A DNA stretch of 64,000 nt from Uranotaenia lowii (GCF_029784155.1 NC_073693.1:359181825-359245824); one strand, 5' to 3'; numbered from the stretch's first letter, positions 35,384 to 48,548 are shown. Notes: a model not told the origin generated them from the letters alone. A program made the numbers and translations.

Positions 35384-37560
35384 GGTTTTTCGGATAGTCC
35401 GGGCGGCTGGTCGTGCGTGCGTGCTTCATTTTCTTCTGCTGCTCCCCTCCAAGAAAGTCCCAACAGTGTGGGGACGCGCGGTGCAAGGAGACGACGACAT
35501 TCGTATGTGGGTGTGAATTGGTGCGTGTGTTGGGGTGTGGGTGGTGCGGCTGGGCTCCGCAAGTTGGTCGGAGGGGGGCAAAATTGGTATTGGGGATTGT
35601 TGGGGGAAAATTCATATCTGCTAGCAGGCTGGTTGCTGCTGTGCAGTTTCGTCAGGTGTTACTTAATTCTACGGGGGGCGCCTTCAAATAAGCTAGTTTG
35701 ATCTTTTCCAATTTTCCGTGGGATCATTTTTTCGCGGGGAGTGTTTTGGGGTGGTCTTTTTCTTCTTGCTTGATCTGCTTTCTTTTGGGGTTACGGCCGA
35801 GTTCGGTGGTCATGGCAGAGAAAAGCGGGTGGCCATCGTGCTGCGAAAAAAAAGTGAATTGAAAAGTGAAAATCAAGACAATGTTGCCCAGTGTTGGCAG
35901 CCAACAGTTTTGCGACGGGAACGGAAAATGAATTAGTGGCCGAAAATTTAGTTCTTCTCTCTAGTCTGGTGTCGTCGTCGTCGATCGCAGCGAGAGTGGA
36001 ATAAAAGTGGATAAGAAGAAAAAAAACGGCACAAAATAAGCGATAGTAGGTTAAAAATATTTTCCTCTTTACGAGCCTCTCCGTCCCTGAATAAGAAACG
36101 AACGAGCGCAGCAAAGAAGAGGTGTGAAAATGAGTGGCTGCTGAGTGCGTATTTGTGTTTCTTTTTCTGATCAGGAAAATCCGTGAGCGATCGTCGGCCA
36201 CTCATACATGTGGTTGCCACTGTTCAAAGGTACTCATATTCGACGTGCGTGAGTACCCGACACGAGGAAATCATCTCTTTTCATGTGTACGTACGAAAAG
36301 TGGAAATGGCTCACACCCGCCAGTGAGTTATATGGCGACCGCATGACAAACATGTGAAAATTGCTGCACAATTATACACTTTGCAATCGGATCCTATCTT
36401 CCCGTCTGTTTGGTGTCAACATCAATTTTCATAGTGTTTAAAAACCGTCAACAGCCACTATTATGTATTATACGGGCAAGAAAATCGGTGGAAAAATAAT
36501 CACCACCTTCAGTCCTGTCTGATTTTCCACGTTTTGCTTCAGTGTGTTCCTCGGAGCTAGTTGGAAAAATCGACCACACGATCACGAAGGAGAGTGTATC
36601 GGTGTGTGGAAAAGTGCGCGCACAGGTGTAAATTGTGCATGAAATTCTTCAAGGAATATCGGTGAAAATTGTGTTGCCTCCCTGTGTCCCCACCCACGAA
36701 CGCCCGTTGCTAAGAGATCTCCGGCATTTCAGTCGGGATTTTTTTCTCCTACTGCACCGTTTCGCGATCGCTCTGAAATATGTGTGTGAATTCCCAAATG
36801 AATACGTACACACGACGAAATATTGGAAAACTATTTTCGCAACCCAAACGGGGCATGATGGAATCATTCGCCAATACCACACCGAATGCTGTCAGAAGGA
36901 AGTAATCTCTCCGGGTCGTAAAACTGCAACAAGCGCTCGCTCGTGGAAACATTGAATAGTTTGTTTACATTATTCGAAGTACAGTGTTTGTTTTCCCCAA
37001 AATATTCGCAACCAAACTACCAGTTTGGCCTTCCGCATTTCCTCCGTCACTCGCTCACGTAAGACAACCTAATTGGGTCAGGTGAAAAAATAATAGGTCT
37101 CAGCTAAGTGGAAGCGAGGGAAAAAAATCTTAAAAGTCATCAAGTGAAAGTGAAAAATGAAAAATGAAAACTTAACCACGAGATCAAAAGGACTTAGGTG
37201 TGGGGAAGAAAGCCATCAAGCATACTACTCATCATCTGATCTGATCTACGAAAGAGCAAGGTGTTGTGTTGAGCAAATTATTAAACGACGACAACGAAAA
37301 GTTCAACCTATGAAAACGGTCGATTAAACCTCCCACAATTCGACGCAGGACACGCAGCCAAATGGGGGAGGGGATGGAAGAAGACGGGCCAAAATTCAAA
37401 GAAAAATGAAACCGTTTCCCGCATAATCGGATGCGAAATTTTAATATGCATCATAAAAAAATATTTTATCCTTCAACGATCTTCTCTCAGCCAAAGAAAA
37501 CGATGATCGCGCAGCTCCGTGAAACAACGACGACCTGTTGAATCCGATTGTCGTCACCTT
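35352..37560 (+). other. Putative long 5' leader of a plus-strand gene (coding exons not seen)
   Basis: About 2.2 kb that is clearly less AT-rich than its neighbours, with many GTGAAAAGTGAAA-type purine runs common in insect 5' UTRs. There are many short upstream ATG frames on both strands but no long frame or domain. Several donor-like sites exist (for example 36246 and 37053), so the coding part would be spliced in from elsewhere, possibly beyond the window. It could instead be a non-coding RNA. Confidence 0.35.
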
Positions 37561-40500
37561 TTTTTCTTTGTTGTTCTTGGTGAATACACTACAAACTGAT
37601 CAAATATTAATATAAGAACTTCTCAAATGACAACTAAATTTATTTCAGTTGAAAAATAAAAATACTTGACAGCTATATTAATTCAATGTTCATTATTTTT
37701 TTCTTGATCTGAAGTCCGATTGAAATTATATAATGAATTCAGATTCCAATTTTTTTTCTCAGAGTTTGAACAGCGTTCAGGCTACGATTCACTTTTTAAG
37801 CTCTGATTTAAAAAAAAAACTGAAATGAAAAGCTGATTCTAAATCTTGATTTTCAATCGTAAAGATTCAAAAATTTCCAGAATTCCGTATGTAAGCCGTT
37901 GGGCAAACAACTGTGACAGCCCCATGTGAAATGACACATTTTTCAAAAGCTAGAACATTTTTTGACTTGAATGTGATTTTTTCTGACTTCGAGTGAGGTT
38001 CTTTGAAAAAAAAAGAAAAGATTTTGCACAGGATACGAAGCAGGACGGAAGCAGTAGAAATATTGCTCATGTTTCTAAATCAATTTCGTAACGAAAACTT
38101 ATAACTTCATCTTCCTAGTTCAAAATTTTTTAAGATAGACCCGAATACTGGGGGGTTTTGTTTTTAATTTTGTTTGGCTTAGCTCCGCACTGACATCCAA
38201 TAAAATATTCACAGAATCGTTTCCACTTTTTAGCAATTGATTCGAAACATACTTTATGAATTTTTTTTTTGAAGAAATTGAGCATTCATTTAAGGAAAGC
38301 CCAACATTTGGATTTAATTTTGCTTATTTTGCATATAAAAAAAATCTTATGTGTGCCCTACAGACCACATGTATGTGTGTGTAGCAAGCTGCAAGAGCCC
38401 TTGATGTCCCGATCTGATAATCATACCATATTTCATGAGAAGATAGTTGAGGTCATAGAAAATTTTACGCTTGAAATATGATTTTTAATTTATCGGATCA
38501 ACAAAACTCTTATTGCCTTAGTATGTTGTGCCGTTTTTTTTTCAAATTAGATGTGCCTCAATGGAAAGTATTGAAAAGAATCTACGCAAAAACTTAACTT
38601 TTTTTTATTGAGATTTTCTTGAATAACTAGATTCGCTTGCAATTAATTTCAATTGTTAAAAATTTACATAAATCGTTTTCTCACCTACGTTTGTACGTTC
38701 TTGAAAAAATTGTTTATACATATTTATCAGCTGACAACTTTGCAATATGACATTCTTTCAAAAAAAATTTATCCGAGATTTTTTGCCGTATCTATACCAG
38801 ACTGCAAAATATTCCGGGGGAAAAATATATTAAAGACTGGAAGAAGTGATCAAAAAGCTAATCAAGAAACAGACAAATTTTGGACCGATTTAAGGCCTTG
38901 GCGAAAACTTTAATCAGACGATGATACGTTTTCTGCTGCCCGTTTTTTGACTAAACCCGTGTAGATTTTCTAGCCATGTTTTGACCCGCTGCCATGAAAA
39001 TTATGAAGAGATTTGTGAAATATTATCAAACATTTTGGTTTTGAAATTAAATATGATTATTCCTGCAGTTTATTTATTTTCAGTAATTACACATGGCTAC
39101 AATGTGTGTGACCCATACACGGTCATAACCATGATTAGATCCAAAACACTCTCGAGTCGTCCTTGTCTCGAATTTCACAGTTGCACGATTCCAGAATTTC
39201 CCGGTTTGAAGTGGCAGCTATTCAGTACTTGCTGCTGGAAAAGTATGAAAATGAAAAAAAACACTGTTTTTGGCACAAATTCATTTTTACTTACAACTTT
39301 GAAAGAGAAAATGTATTGGCGGGACCATCGAAAAACTACTTCGTGTTAAATTTTAACCCCTTGTTTGATCTAGAAAAGATTTAGAAAAGATTTTTTCTAT
39401 AAAAATATCACAATTGAATACTTCAAGAGTTACCTAAAAATTTAGCTAAAAGTGAAGTGCCATGAATTTTTGTTTATTTTTGTTGTTAATGACATGATTG
39501 CTGTGATTTGTTAGTTCTCTTATTCAAGAGGTGTACGAATATGATGGTGAGAGAAAAGAGCGAAATCGTAGGGCGAAATTTGAGACTGACGAAATTTTTG
39601 TGCATAAAGTCTAACGCAAGAAAAAAAATCACAATTTCATAACCAGCTTATTACTCGTTCGAGGGAATGCTGATTTCCATTAACCAAACGTCGATCTAAA
39701 ATTATTCTGCAGAGCAGATTTTAAGACAAAACTTTCATTGCATTTCCTTGGTAAAATAGTTGCCTTTTTATGTTTTATATTAATCAAATATTCAGTTTTG
39801 TCCAGAGAGTGATATTTCCTTCAAAATTTGTTCCAAATTTAATTCCTAAATAACAAATTGAATTCAAAATTCAAAATACTTTAGCATATTCCGTCGATCG
39901 GGACCGTTTTTTCATTCTGCAGAATACAACGCAAATTGAGAACCATAGCAACATGCTTTGAGACAGTAAAGTTTTATTAGAATTTTTTGTTCAGATTCTG
40001 AAATGATGGATTTCCTTCGATTTTGAAAATATTTGAAAAAAATACCAAGAAATTATCCTAATGAGGAATCTTCCGTTTCCCGAAACTTAATTAAAAATAA
40101 ATTTCATTTCATCAACACTTGTTGTACATTAGAAAGTTAGACTGCCAATTGATGTCATAGGTTTCTTAAGCGCCTATTGGAAAACTGCAGTGATCCGTGG
40201 AAAATTTGCCTACAATTTTAATTTCTTACTATAAAAGTTATTTAACACTTGAAGGCCAAAGGGGTTGTTCACTTCTTAGAACGACCAAAATCTGTTAATC
40301 CACTAAACATTGTAGAAATTTCTGAAAACTAAAGAAAATTGCAACTCACATGATTTTGCGGATATTATTTTGTATTCTTCTATCTGAGCGAATAAAAAAC
40401 TACAAAACAGTTTTCGTTTCATAAATTTTGTTGATGATTGTACATATCTATAAAATTTATATAGATAGTTAGGCAAGTTAGATAATTGTGTTAGTGAAAA

Positions 40501-40624
40501 TGTTTTTCTCACATTTTAATTTTGGTGTGGATACAGAATAATACCGATTCGAAATTCTGTTTTAATAAGTAAACATTTTTTTTTCCTTTTTTCTTAGGGA
40601 TTTTAAACCAAGTAGGTTTATTCA
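37561..40624. other. AT-rich intergenic or intronic DNA
   Basis: Only short, unsupported frames (38269-38481, 38653-38913, 38981-39384). The 3' end (40601-40624) shares GATTTTAAACCAAGTAGG-type sequence with 43100-43126. Confidence 0.5.
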
Positions 40625-41928
40625 TCTATATATATAAAAAGCAATTTCTGTATGTTTGTTTGTTTGTTTGTTTGTTTGTTTGTTTGTTTGTTTGTTTGTT
40701 TGTTTGTTTGTTTGTTTGTCCTCTATAGACTCAGCCGTCTAAAGAGCTAGAGAGCTGAAATTTGGCATGCATTAGGACCAGGAAGGATGAAAAATGTTTT
40801 CAGATTTTTGGATGACCCCTTCTGAAGGGGGTCGTCCATACAAGACAAATATTGTTTTCACGATATTGACGTTATTTTTCGTCGGATTGTGTTGAAAATT
40901 TGCACATGAGTGTTTTGAAAGACTAACAATCGATTTCAGGTATAAAATTTTGTGTAAGGGGACAGCCAAAGGGGTCGTCCATATTAACTGTTCGCTGTTT
41001 TTGCGATATTGACGTTATTATACATCGTATTCAGATGAGAATTGGTACACGATAGTTTTGAGTGACGTGCAATCGATTTGAGGCATCCAATTTAGTGTAA
41101 GGGGCCGGCAAAAGAGGTCGTCCATATTAAATTTTCAGTATCTTAGTGATATTGTCGTTTCTCTACATCGGATTGGGATGAAAATTTGCACATAGGAGTT
41201 ATTAGGGACAAATAACTGATTTCACTTATCCGAACTAAAATCAGGGGTCGGCCAAAGGGGTCGTCCATGTTAACTATTCACTGTTGATGCAATATTATCG
41301 TTATTATACATCGGATTCAGACGAAAATTGGTAAACGAGGTTTTTGAGAGATGAGCAATGGATTTCAGGTATTCAATTCAATTTAAGGGGCCGGCAAAGG
41401 GGGTCGTCCATATAAACCTTTCAATATTTTTGTAATATCGAAGTTATTATACATCGGATTGGGATAAAAATTTCCATAGGTAGTTTTCAAGGACGGACGA
41501 TCGATCTCAGATGTCAAATATTTTGCCAGGGGTCGACGAAAGGGGTCGTCCATATAAATTAATTTTTCGCGGTTTTTAGCAATATTGACGTTATTATACA
41601 ATTTATTGCTTTGAAAATTTGCACACGGGAGTTTTGAGGGAAGGGCAATTGATTTCAGGTATAAAAGTTTTTATAAGAGCCCCCGAAAGGGGTTTAGCTT
41701 TTTGGCAATTGCGTTGTTATGCAATGATTTAGTCGAAATTTATACACGTGGTTTTTGATACCTGATTTCATATTTAGTAGCAGACGACAGACGAGGTGAT
41801 CATCCAATATTTTTGCAATTATTACTTAACAATGAATCTGGAAAATGCTTGGCAATTGACTTTCATACAAACTGTTCATGACATATTCCAAGTTGAAAGC
41901 GAAACGGAGTTCGTATGGGATCAGCTAG
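40625..41928 (+). mobile_element. Helitron-like copy A
   Basis: Starts TCTATATATATAAAAAGCAA, followed by a (GTTT)n tract and GTCCTCTATAGACTCA. Ends GGGATCAGCTAG. The TC start, CTAG end and insertion between A (40624) and T (41929) match Helitron rules, and no target duplication is present. The interior is a ~140-bp tandem repeat marked by GGGGTCGTCCATA (about six copies). No Rep/helicase frame, so non-autonomous. Confidence 0.65.
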
Positions 41929-43254
41929 TCTATTTATATAAAAAGCAATTTATGTGAGTTTGTTTGTTTGTTTGTCCTCTATAGACTCAACCATCTTAAG
42001 AGCTAGAGAGCTGAAATTTGGCATGGATACTCATTAGGACCAGGAATGACGAAAAATGTTTTCAGATTTTTGGATGAACCTTTCTAAAGGGGGTCGTCCA
42101 TACAAGACAAATATTGTTTTCGCGATATTTACGTTATTTTCCGTCGCATTAGGACAAAAAATTGCACATAGGGGTTTTGAGATATGGGGAATTGATTCCA
42201 GGTATTGAATTTTGTGTCAGGAGTCGGCAAAAGGGGTCGTCCATATGAACTGTTCAGTGTTTTTACTATATTGACGTTATTATACATAGGAATGATATAA
42301 AAATTTGCACATGAGTGTTTTGAGGGACGAGCGATCGATTCCAGTTATTAAATTCAGGGTCAGGGGTCGGCCAAAGGGGTCGTCCATATCAACTTTTTAA
42401 TGTTTTTACGATATTGGCGTTATTATGCATTGCATTGAGATGGAAATTTGCAGACGGGGATTTCAAGGAACGGACAATCGATTTCAGTTATCAAATTTTG
42501 TAGGGTCGGCAAAAGGGGTCGTCCATATCAACTGGTCAATGTTTTTGCGATATTGGCGTAATTATAGATTTCATTTTGATGAAAATTAGCACAAAAGTAT
42601 TTTAAGGAATGATCAATCGATTCCAGGTTTCAAATTCAGGGTCAAGTTTCGGCCAAAGGAGTCGTCCATATTAATACTATTTTTGCTATATTAATGCATA
42701 AATACATTGGATTAAGATGGAAACTTCCCAGACAACCATTTGGTGGGTATTTCGAATTTGCAACGCAAATATACATGCAAATATACCTGTAAACATATCG
42801 TATATAATGTAGCAAAACCAGTATATACGTATCATTTTGGAGGCCATATAGGTACATTAGCAAACATATTCTTGATTTGGATTGTATTAAATTACGATTT
42901 GCACGACTTGTCATGCGCATCATTTACGACTAACCTGATTCTTTTTGGAATATACTATGACAATTCACATCATCATATAGATGATTGAGGTTGTAATATA
43001 CGACATTTTTTCGTAACAATATGGAAAGTTTGACGACTATTTGGTCGTCTTTTGCGACTTGATTTTCCGTCAGTTGAAAAAAAAAAATTTTTTTTTTTGG
43101 AATTTTAAACCAATTGGTTTATTCATCCCCAAAAAATAATAAAAATAAGATTGTTTCAAAGAAATGTGTTTTTTTGCTGTCATATTCAAGTTTATATCGT
43201 ACACATTTATTATTTGCCTGATTGCTGATTTTTTCCACGTTCATGAATTTATTG

Positions 43255-43325
43255 TTAGCGCCTGGACTTGATCCCCTGACGATTCGATCAGCAGCTCATG
43301 ATGGTTCCTCGACGCTATCTGGAAT
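43255..43325 (-). repeat. tRNA-like segment, minus strand
   Basis: On the minus strand an A-box-like TAGCGTCGAGG and a B-box-like GATCAAGTCCAGG lie at tRNA-like spacing. Read as a tRNA-derived fragment within the CCCAGACAACCA element. Confidence 0.35.
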
Positions 43326-44726
43326 ATATAAACTCAAGGGGATTTGCTTCAAAGGCATTAAACCAAAAGCAAATCGTATATTTCTATAACTTAAATCTTT
43401 TAAATCGTAGAACACGTCATCGATGATCTAAAAATAGACCAACATTTTGAATCCTCCTTTAATACGATTCCAATCATCGATGTCCCATTATCATCAACGA
43501 TTTTATTGAACTTTTTTGTATTCTTTAACGATTGCCAGCAAATACGTTTTACGAAAATCAGACATGCGAATTAATTTGCAAAGGTAAAAGATTGCATGCA
43601 CATTATTACGAATCAATGCAGTTATATACGTTTTTTATTTCGAATTATTTTATGCATAGCACGACAAAATCTCTCAGTCACGGCTGATCACCGTCTATCG
43701 GTCGTTTCACTGATTTTTTGCGAATTGTCGTACACAAAGGTCGAGTTCATATGTACATAAATACGAGTCTCTCTTCTTGTCGTAATAAAATCATGCAATG
43801 CTTTTAAATACGATAAAGAATATGCATGGACCGCACATTGTAAGTGCAGATATACGAAAATGAGTATAAATAACATTCTATACCAGGGGTGAGCAAAGCG
43901 CGGCCCGCGGGCCGCATGTGGCCCGCGAGACCCTTTTGTGCGGCCCGCGTAGCTTTTTTCAAATTTTTATGCCTTACCTTTTTTTCAACAATGTAGGATG
44001 ATAGTTAGGAAAGTTTTAATGACTTGATCAAAATATGCTCTTATCTGCATTTACCCCACAATCATTGAAATTGTTTACTTTTTCTAACTTTTAAGCATCT
44101 ATTATGTTCTGTTCAAGGCATAAAGGCAATATTTTTATTGGCATAACGTTATTTTGGGGGGTTATTTTTAATCAGGATACATTTTTCCTAATTATTTAAC
44201 TCCTACCACCTTGAAAAGCAAAATCGATTAAAGTGAGGAGAGCAGCTAAAGCTACACATGATCAAAGGAATTTCGAAGTCCGTTAGTGAAGTCATTATTT
44301 TCGTCTCAAATACACTTGAATGATAAAAAATATGCTCAATTGCTCAGCAGATAATTTTCTATCTAATTCGGTAAAAAGGCTTGTTCTGTTAGCATTCAAA
44401 TACTGGCAAAAAAATCAAACCAAAACCTTGGGAAATATTATTAATTTCTGAATATTGACGAAAAAACGAAAGTTTAATAATGAAGCCTGGGTGAATGATT
44501 TTAGATTTTATATTAACATGAATCAGCCGGCATTATAGCTACCGACAAAAATTATTATTTCTTGATAAAAAGAATAGATATCTGAAATTCTGTGATTTGA
44601 CCCAAAAATTATTTGACGATTATCTGTGATGCTTTTTCAGAAATTTGATAGAAAATTTATTACAAAAATCGATAAATTGAGTTGTTTTACTCATAATATA
44701 GCTTTTGAAATCCTATCCCAATGATA

Positions 44727-45745
44727 GCATAGCATAGCATGGGGTGACTACACACATTTAGCATTGGCTGATACACATGATACAACTAAAGGCAGAAACA
44801 CAATACAGCGTCGGTCGTCGCGTCACGTCAGCGGTCAACGCTGTCGATAAGTACTAAAACGCGGACGCGACGCACCCGACGATTTTTGCATCACAATTCA
44901 GCGTCAAGAGACATCTAAGATATCTCTTGACGCTGAATTGTGATGCAATAATCGTCGGGTGCGTCGCGTCTGCGTTTTAGTACTTATCGACAGCGTTGAC
45001 CGCTGACGTGACGCGACGACCGACGCTGTATTGTGTTTCTGCCTTAATAATCAAAACCAGCATAAGATGCCAAAATGAGAATCTGGATTCAATTCTCATT
45101 TCAAATGTTGGTTTTCAAAATCAGTGTGGTATAATAATGCACACCGCGACAAGTCAATGTAATCATGGTAGGGAAGATCTGAAACAGTAAAATAACTCAT
45201 TAGGTGGAGAGAACTCATACGACCCATAAAGCTATTTCAGATAGGAATCAGAAGGGTGCAATTGAGGAAATCCTACTTGGCAGATAGGATTGATGAATGA
45301 TATAATGAATGAAACATGAAACAATCTCACCAAAGTCCCTCATCGTCCAGGATTGCTGGTTATGACATAATACACACGATTTGTCCTCCGTTGCTGTCTT
45401 TCTTCTCACATTTTTCAACCGAAGCCGCTCAAATCTTCCTCCTGAGCGCCAAATCGTTAATATTTGCCCCGTCTAAAAATCTTTGAAGTCGAATTGACGG
45501 TTACCGTTGTTTTCACATTTTTTAGCAGTTCAGCTTATCATTGAAATCATGGGATTTAACAAGACCAAATAACCATGTACCTACACATATTTGGTAACCA
45601 TCTCTGCCACACATCCAGCCACAAGATGATACCACATCGAATCAATTTATGAAGATTCGCTCAATTAAAAACGAAAACTGTTGATTTTATCAGCGAAGCG
45701 AAATAAAACGCGTGCGATGTCCTTTGAAATCCTATCTCAATGATA
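44727..45745 (-). mobile_element. Probable retroposed insertion (~1 kb) with 23-bp flanking repeat
   Basis: TTTGAAATCCTATC.CAATGATA occurs at 44704-44726 and again at 45723-45745 (one mismatch), consistent with a long target duplication as made by non-LTR elements or SINEs. Next to the left copy is GCATAGCATAGCATGGGG, which on the minus strand would be a short tandem 3' tail. No reverse transcriptase is seen. Confidence 0.5.
44790..45044. mobile_element. Snapback PIF/Harbinger-like MITE, 255 bp
   Basis: Almost the entire element is one palindrome. Arms of about 117 bp start AGGCAGAAACACAATACAGC and end as the inverse, with few mismatches and a 12-base loop near 44917. TAA flanks both sides (44787-44789 and 45045-45047), the 3-bp duplication typical of PIF/Harbinger. 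Arms are GC-rich compared with surroundings. Confidence 0.85.
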
Positions 45746-47365
45746 TCTAAATAAGATTAAAAATTATGAAAATCTGGATAAAAATTCTAGAATTTTGAAA
45801 ATAGTGGCTTAAAAATATGTGAAATGGAATTTTTTTTTGTAATTTCTATACAACCTTGCTCAACATCTCAATGCAATGATCCAATACAGAACTTCGATTT
45901 AAAAAACGAGGTTCTTATCGTTTGTTGGAAAAAAATCTAGGCTTTGAGGACAAGTTTTAATTAGGGAAAAACAAAACATAGAAAGTCTATTAGCAATTCA
46001 ACGTCCAACGCCAAGAAGACTATTATTATTTGACTATTGAAAAATTGAGAGATAGCCAAAAATTTGTAGTTAAAAAAACTGACGTGAAGTTCTGCTAATT
46101 ATAAAAAAAAAAGTTATTTTAAGTGCGGCCCGCAGACAAGATTTCAAATTTAAATTGGCCAGTTGGTTCAAAAGGTTGCTCACCCCTGTTCTATACGATG
46201 TAATCTGTAAAAGAAAATACGACTTCTGGTTGTCTGGGTTGGTACGTGAGAGTTTCAAGGAACGAGTAATTGATTTCAGGATGGTCGTCCATATTACCTG
46301 TTCACTGTTTTTGCTATATTGGGGGTTATTCTGCGAGTCGAGTGATGTGATTCACAAAATTTCACTTCTTTATCCTGACTCCAGGAAATGTTTCAGGGTA
46401 GAGACGTTAGTATGAATGAGCTCCAAAAATCGATCACAGGACATATGAGCTGAAACTTCTAGCCTAAAGTGGTTTCTGGAGTCGGCACAACGATTTGAGA
46501 TTTTGCACATCACGTCACGTGACTCTTAGAATAAGCTCCAATGTCTTGATTATACATCGGATTAAAATGAAAATTAGCACATGGGAGTTTTACAGAACAT
46601 ATTATTGATTTCACGTGTCAAATTTCGACAAGGAATCAGTAAAAAGAGTCGTCCATAATATTTTCGTTTTTTTGTGCAATAACTACGTTTTTAGGCATCA
46701 TATCGAGGCAAAAATTCAAACACGAGAGTTTTGCAGGACGAAAAATCGATTCCTGATAAACTTTCAATTAGACGACAGAAAAAGGGGTCGTCCACATTTA
46801 CTGTTTAATGTTTTTGCAATATTTTTTCAATTATGTATAAGAAAAATCCAAACAAAAATTCATTCACGGGTGTGTTACAAAATGGAAAATTGAATTGTGA
46901 ATTCAAATTTTTAATCAGACGACAGAAAAGGGGTCTTTCAAAATACCTTTAAAATTATTTAGACATAATTTCGTTGTTATGCATCTGAAAAAGACAAAAA
47001 TTCGTACATGGGTGTTCTTTTCGACGGTCAATCAATTTCTTAAATTTCCGTTTGGTAGACAAGCAAATGGGTCGCTTGCGAATTTTGTTTAGTATTTTAA
47101 GCATTTTTTTTTTGTGAAAATGCGACCCAATTACCAATCAAATACAAAATCATCAGCTTTAAAGTTAGAAGCGAAACGAAGTTCGTACGGGATCAGCTTG
47201 TCCCAAATAAGTAAAAAATTAATATTTTTAATAAGTATGCATTTATTAACTACCTGGCTGACCCGAAAAGGGAAAACAGACCGGAGGACACAAGAGGAAA
47301 ATGTACATGAGAGTAGAATTGCTTAGAGTAGAATAGCGGCTACAGAGCCCTAGAGCTTTAAGGTA

Positions 47366-48316
47366 CCGTAAACTGGGGGAACTTTGATCAGCGGGGTAAC
47401 TTTGATCAACGTGAAATTCTTGCAGATAATCATCATTAACTAAGTATAAAGTTAAAATATCTGAAAACGGTTTACTACGTTTGAAAGCCTGTAAATTGAG
47501 TTACAAATAAGCTTAATATTGATTTCATAAGGAGATTTTTCATATTACTTAAAATACAATTTTAAAATCTTAAAAAATCAGGTTTTTTTAAAGCTTACAA
47601 ACAAACATCTTTCCTGATCAAATTTAAGAATTTAGAAGCAAATGGGTTGTTTAATGTGAAATTTTAACTTTTTTCTTGGTTAAGCTCAAGTTTAATTGTT
47701 ATTTTTATGGTCATTTGATGATAATATTTTGATATTGAAAAAAAAACGGTCATTTTCCATGAAAAAGCTCGTATAGAAAAAATGACTAAAAACCCTATCA
47801 AATGGTTAAGTTTGAAGAAAAAAAGAAGATGGGAACTGAGCGAGGACTTAGGGAATTGCATGAAGGTTAAATTTTATTTGTTTTTGAGGCTAAAAAATAT
47901 TGATAAAAGTTTATAATTTTCGCCCCTAAATGTATGCAGCAACATTGTCCATCTTTTGAGTATATTTGATTTTGAAAGAAAACGTTGAAAAACTCAATTA
48001 AGTTCAAACAAAAAAATAGTGTTATCAATGTTTTGAGCCTTCTGTGCTAAATGGCATCCAAACAATAAATTTGAAGATGTTGAGATACGTAAAAACCATA
48101 GTGATCAAATTTACCCCGAAACACGAAATCTGGTTTTGGAACAAACATTCAATTATAACCACCAATGTCGTTTGAATTTTCTGCAATCAATGATCATGTT
48201 TAATACTCCTCACCTCAGTAAGGGTTTGAAAGCTTTAAGGTATTAAGAAAAGGCAACCCCTTCCAAAATATTCAAAAATAATTGAAAAAAGTGATCAAAG
48301 TTCCCCCAGTTTACGG
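47366..48316. mobile_element. TA-flanked TIR element, CCGTAAACTGGGGGAA ends
   Basis: CCGTAAACTGGGGGAACTTT at the left and its exact inverse at the right (about 25 bp in all) are each flanked by TA (47364-47365 and 48317-48318). This fits Tc1/mariner-type target choice. The interior is AT-rich and non-coding, with a second internal GTAACTTTGATCA next to the left end. Confidence 0.8.
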
Positions 48317-48548
48317 TACCAGTTAGAAAAAGCGTTAAGATAGTGCACGACGGATTGGGTCAATTGGACCATACTTAAGCTTTAAGTAAACTCAACCTTC
48401 AATTCAACCGAGCAATGGCAGTATGCTAACGTCTTGGTATCATTGTCAGAAGGGTTCACTATTTTACCGTAGTTGAGTTATCAAGATATTTCCAATTCTT
48501 TAATTCTTTATGGATTCAGAACTGACAACTCTGTAATTCTATAAACAC

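Larger units (their letters stand above)
43884..46188. mobile_element. hAT-type element with perfect 8-bp TSD
   Basis: The ends CAGGGGTGAGCAAAG (left) and GGTTGCTCACCCCTG (right) are inverted repeats followed internally by GCGGCCCGC on both sides. The flanking 8-mers TTCTATAC (43876-43883 and 46189-46196) are identical. This is a textbook hAT signature. No transposase is visible. It contains a further insertion at about 44727-45745. Confidence 0.9.
42727..46238. mobile_element. TIR element (CCCAGACAACCA) inserted in Helitron copy B
   Basis: CCCAGACAACCA at 42727 and TGGTTGTCTGGG at 46238 are perfect 12-bp inverted ends. Removing the segment, with one copy of a 2-bp TT duplication, restores the Helitron unit seen in intact copies. 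The termini resemble those of 158-1388. No transposase seen. Its right side is almost entirely occupied by the hAT insertion at 43884-46188. Confidence 0.7.
41929..47199 (+). mobile_element. Helitron-like copy B, interrupted by nested insertions
   Basis: Begins TCTATTTATATAAAAAGC directly at the CTAG end of copy A, so the two are head to tail. It has the same GTCCTCTATAGACTCA start, the same ~140-bp GGGGTCGTCCATA units and a related end (GGGATCAGCTTG at about 47199). It is split at 42727-46238 by another transposon. A further non-matching stretch lies at about 46330-46548. Confidence 0.6.

Noticed and set aside
35791..36201. 136-codon minus frame in the GC-rich leader
   Set aside because: Composition is Phe/Leu/His-rich without a motif, and frames in both directions overlap. 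Better explained as the complement of a purine-rich leader.
40772..42923. Minus frames with recurring YGRPP motif as a repeat protein
   Set aside because: They follow the ~140-bp internal repeats of the Helitron-like copies and are broken at nearly every unit.
43876..46196. Reading the GCGGCCCGC blocks at 43.9 and 46.1 kb as a promoter CpG island
   Set aside because: They are the subterminal inverted repeats of the hAT element, proven by the identical TTCTATAC flanks.
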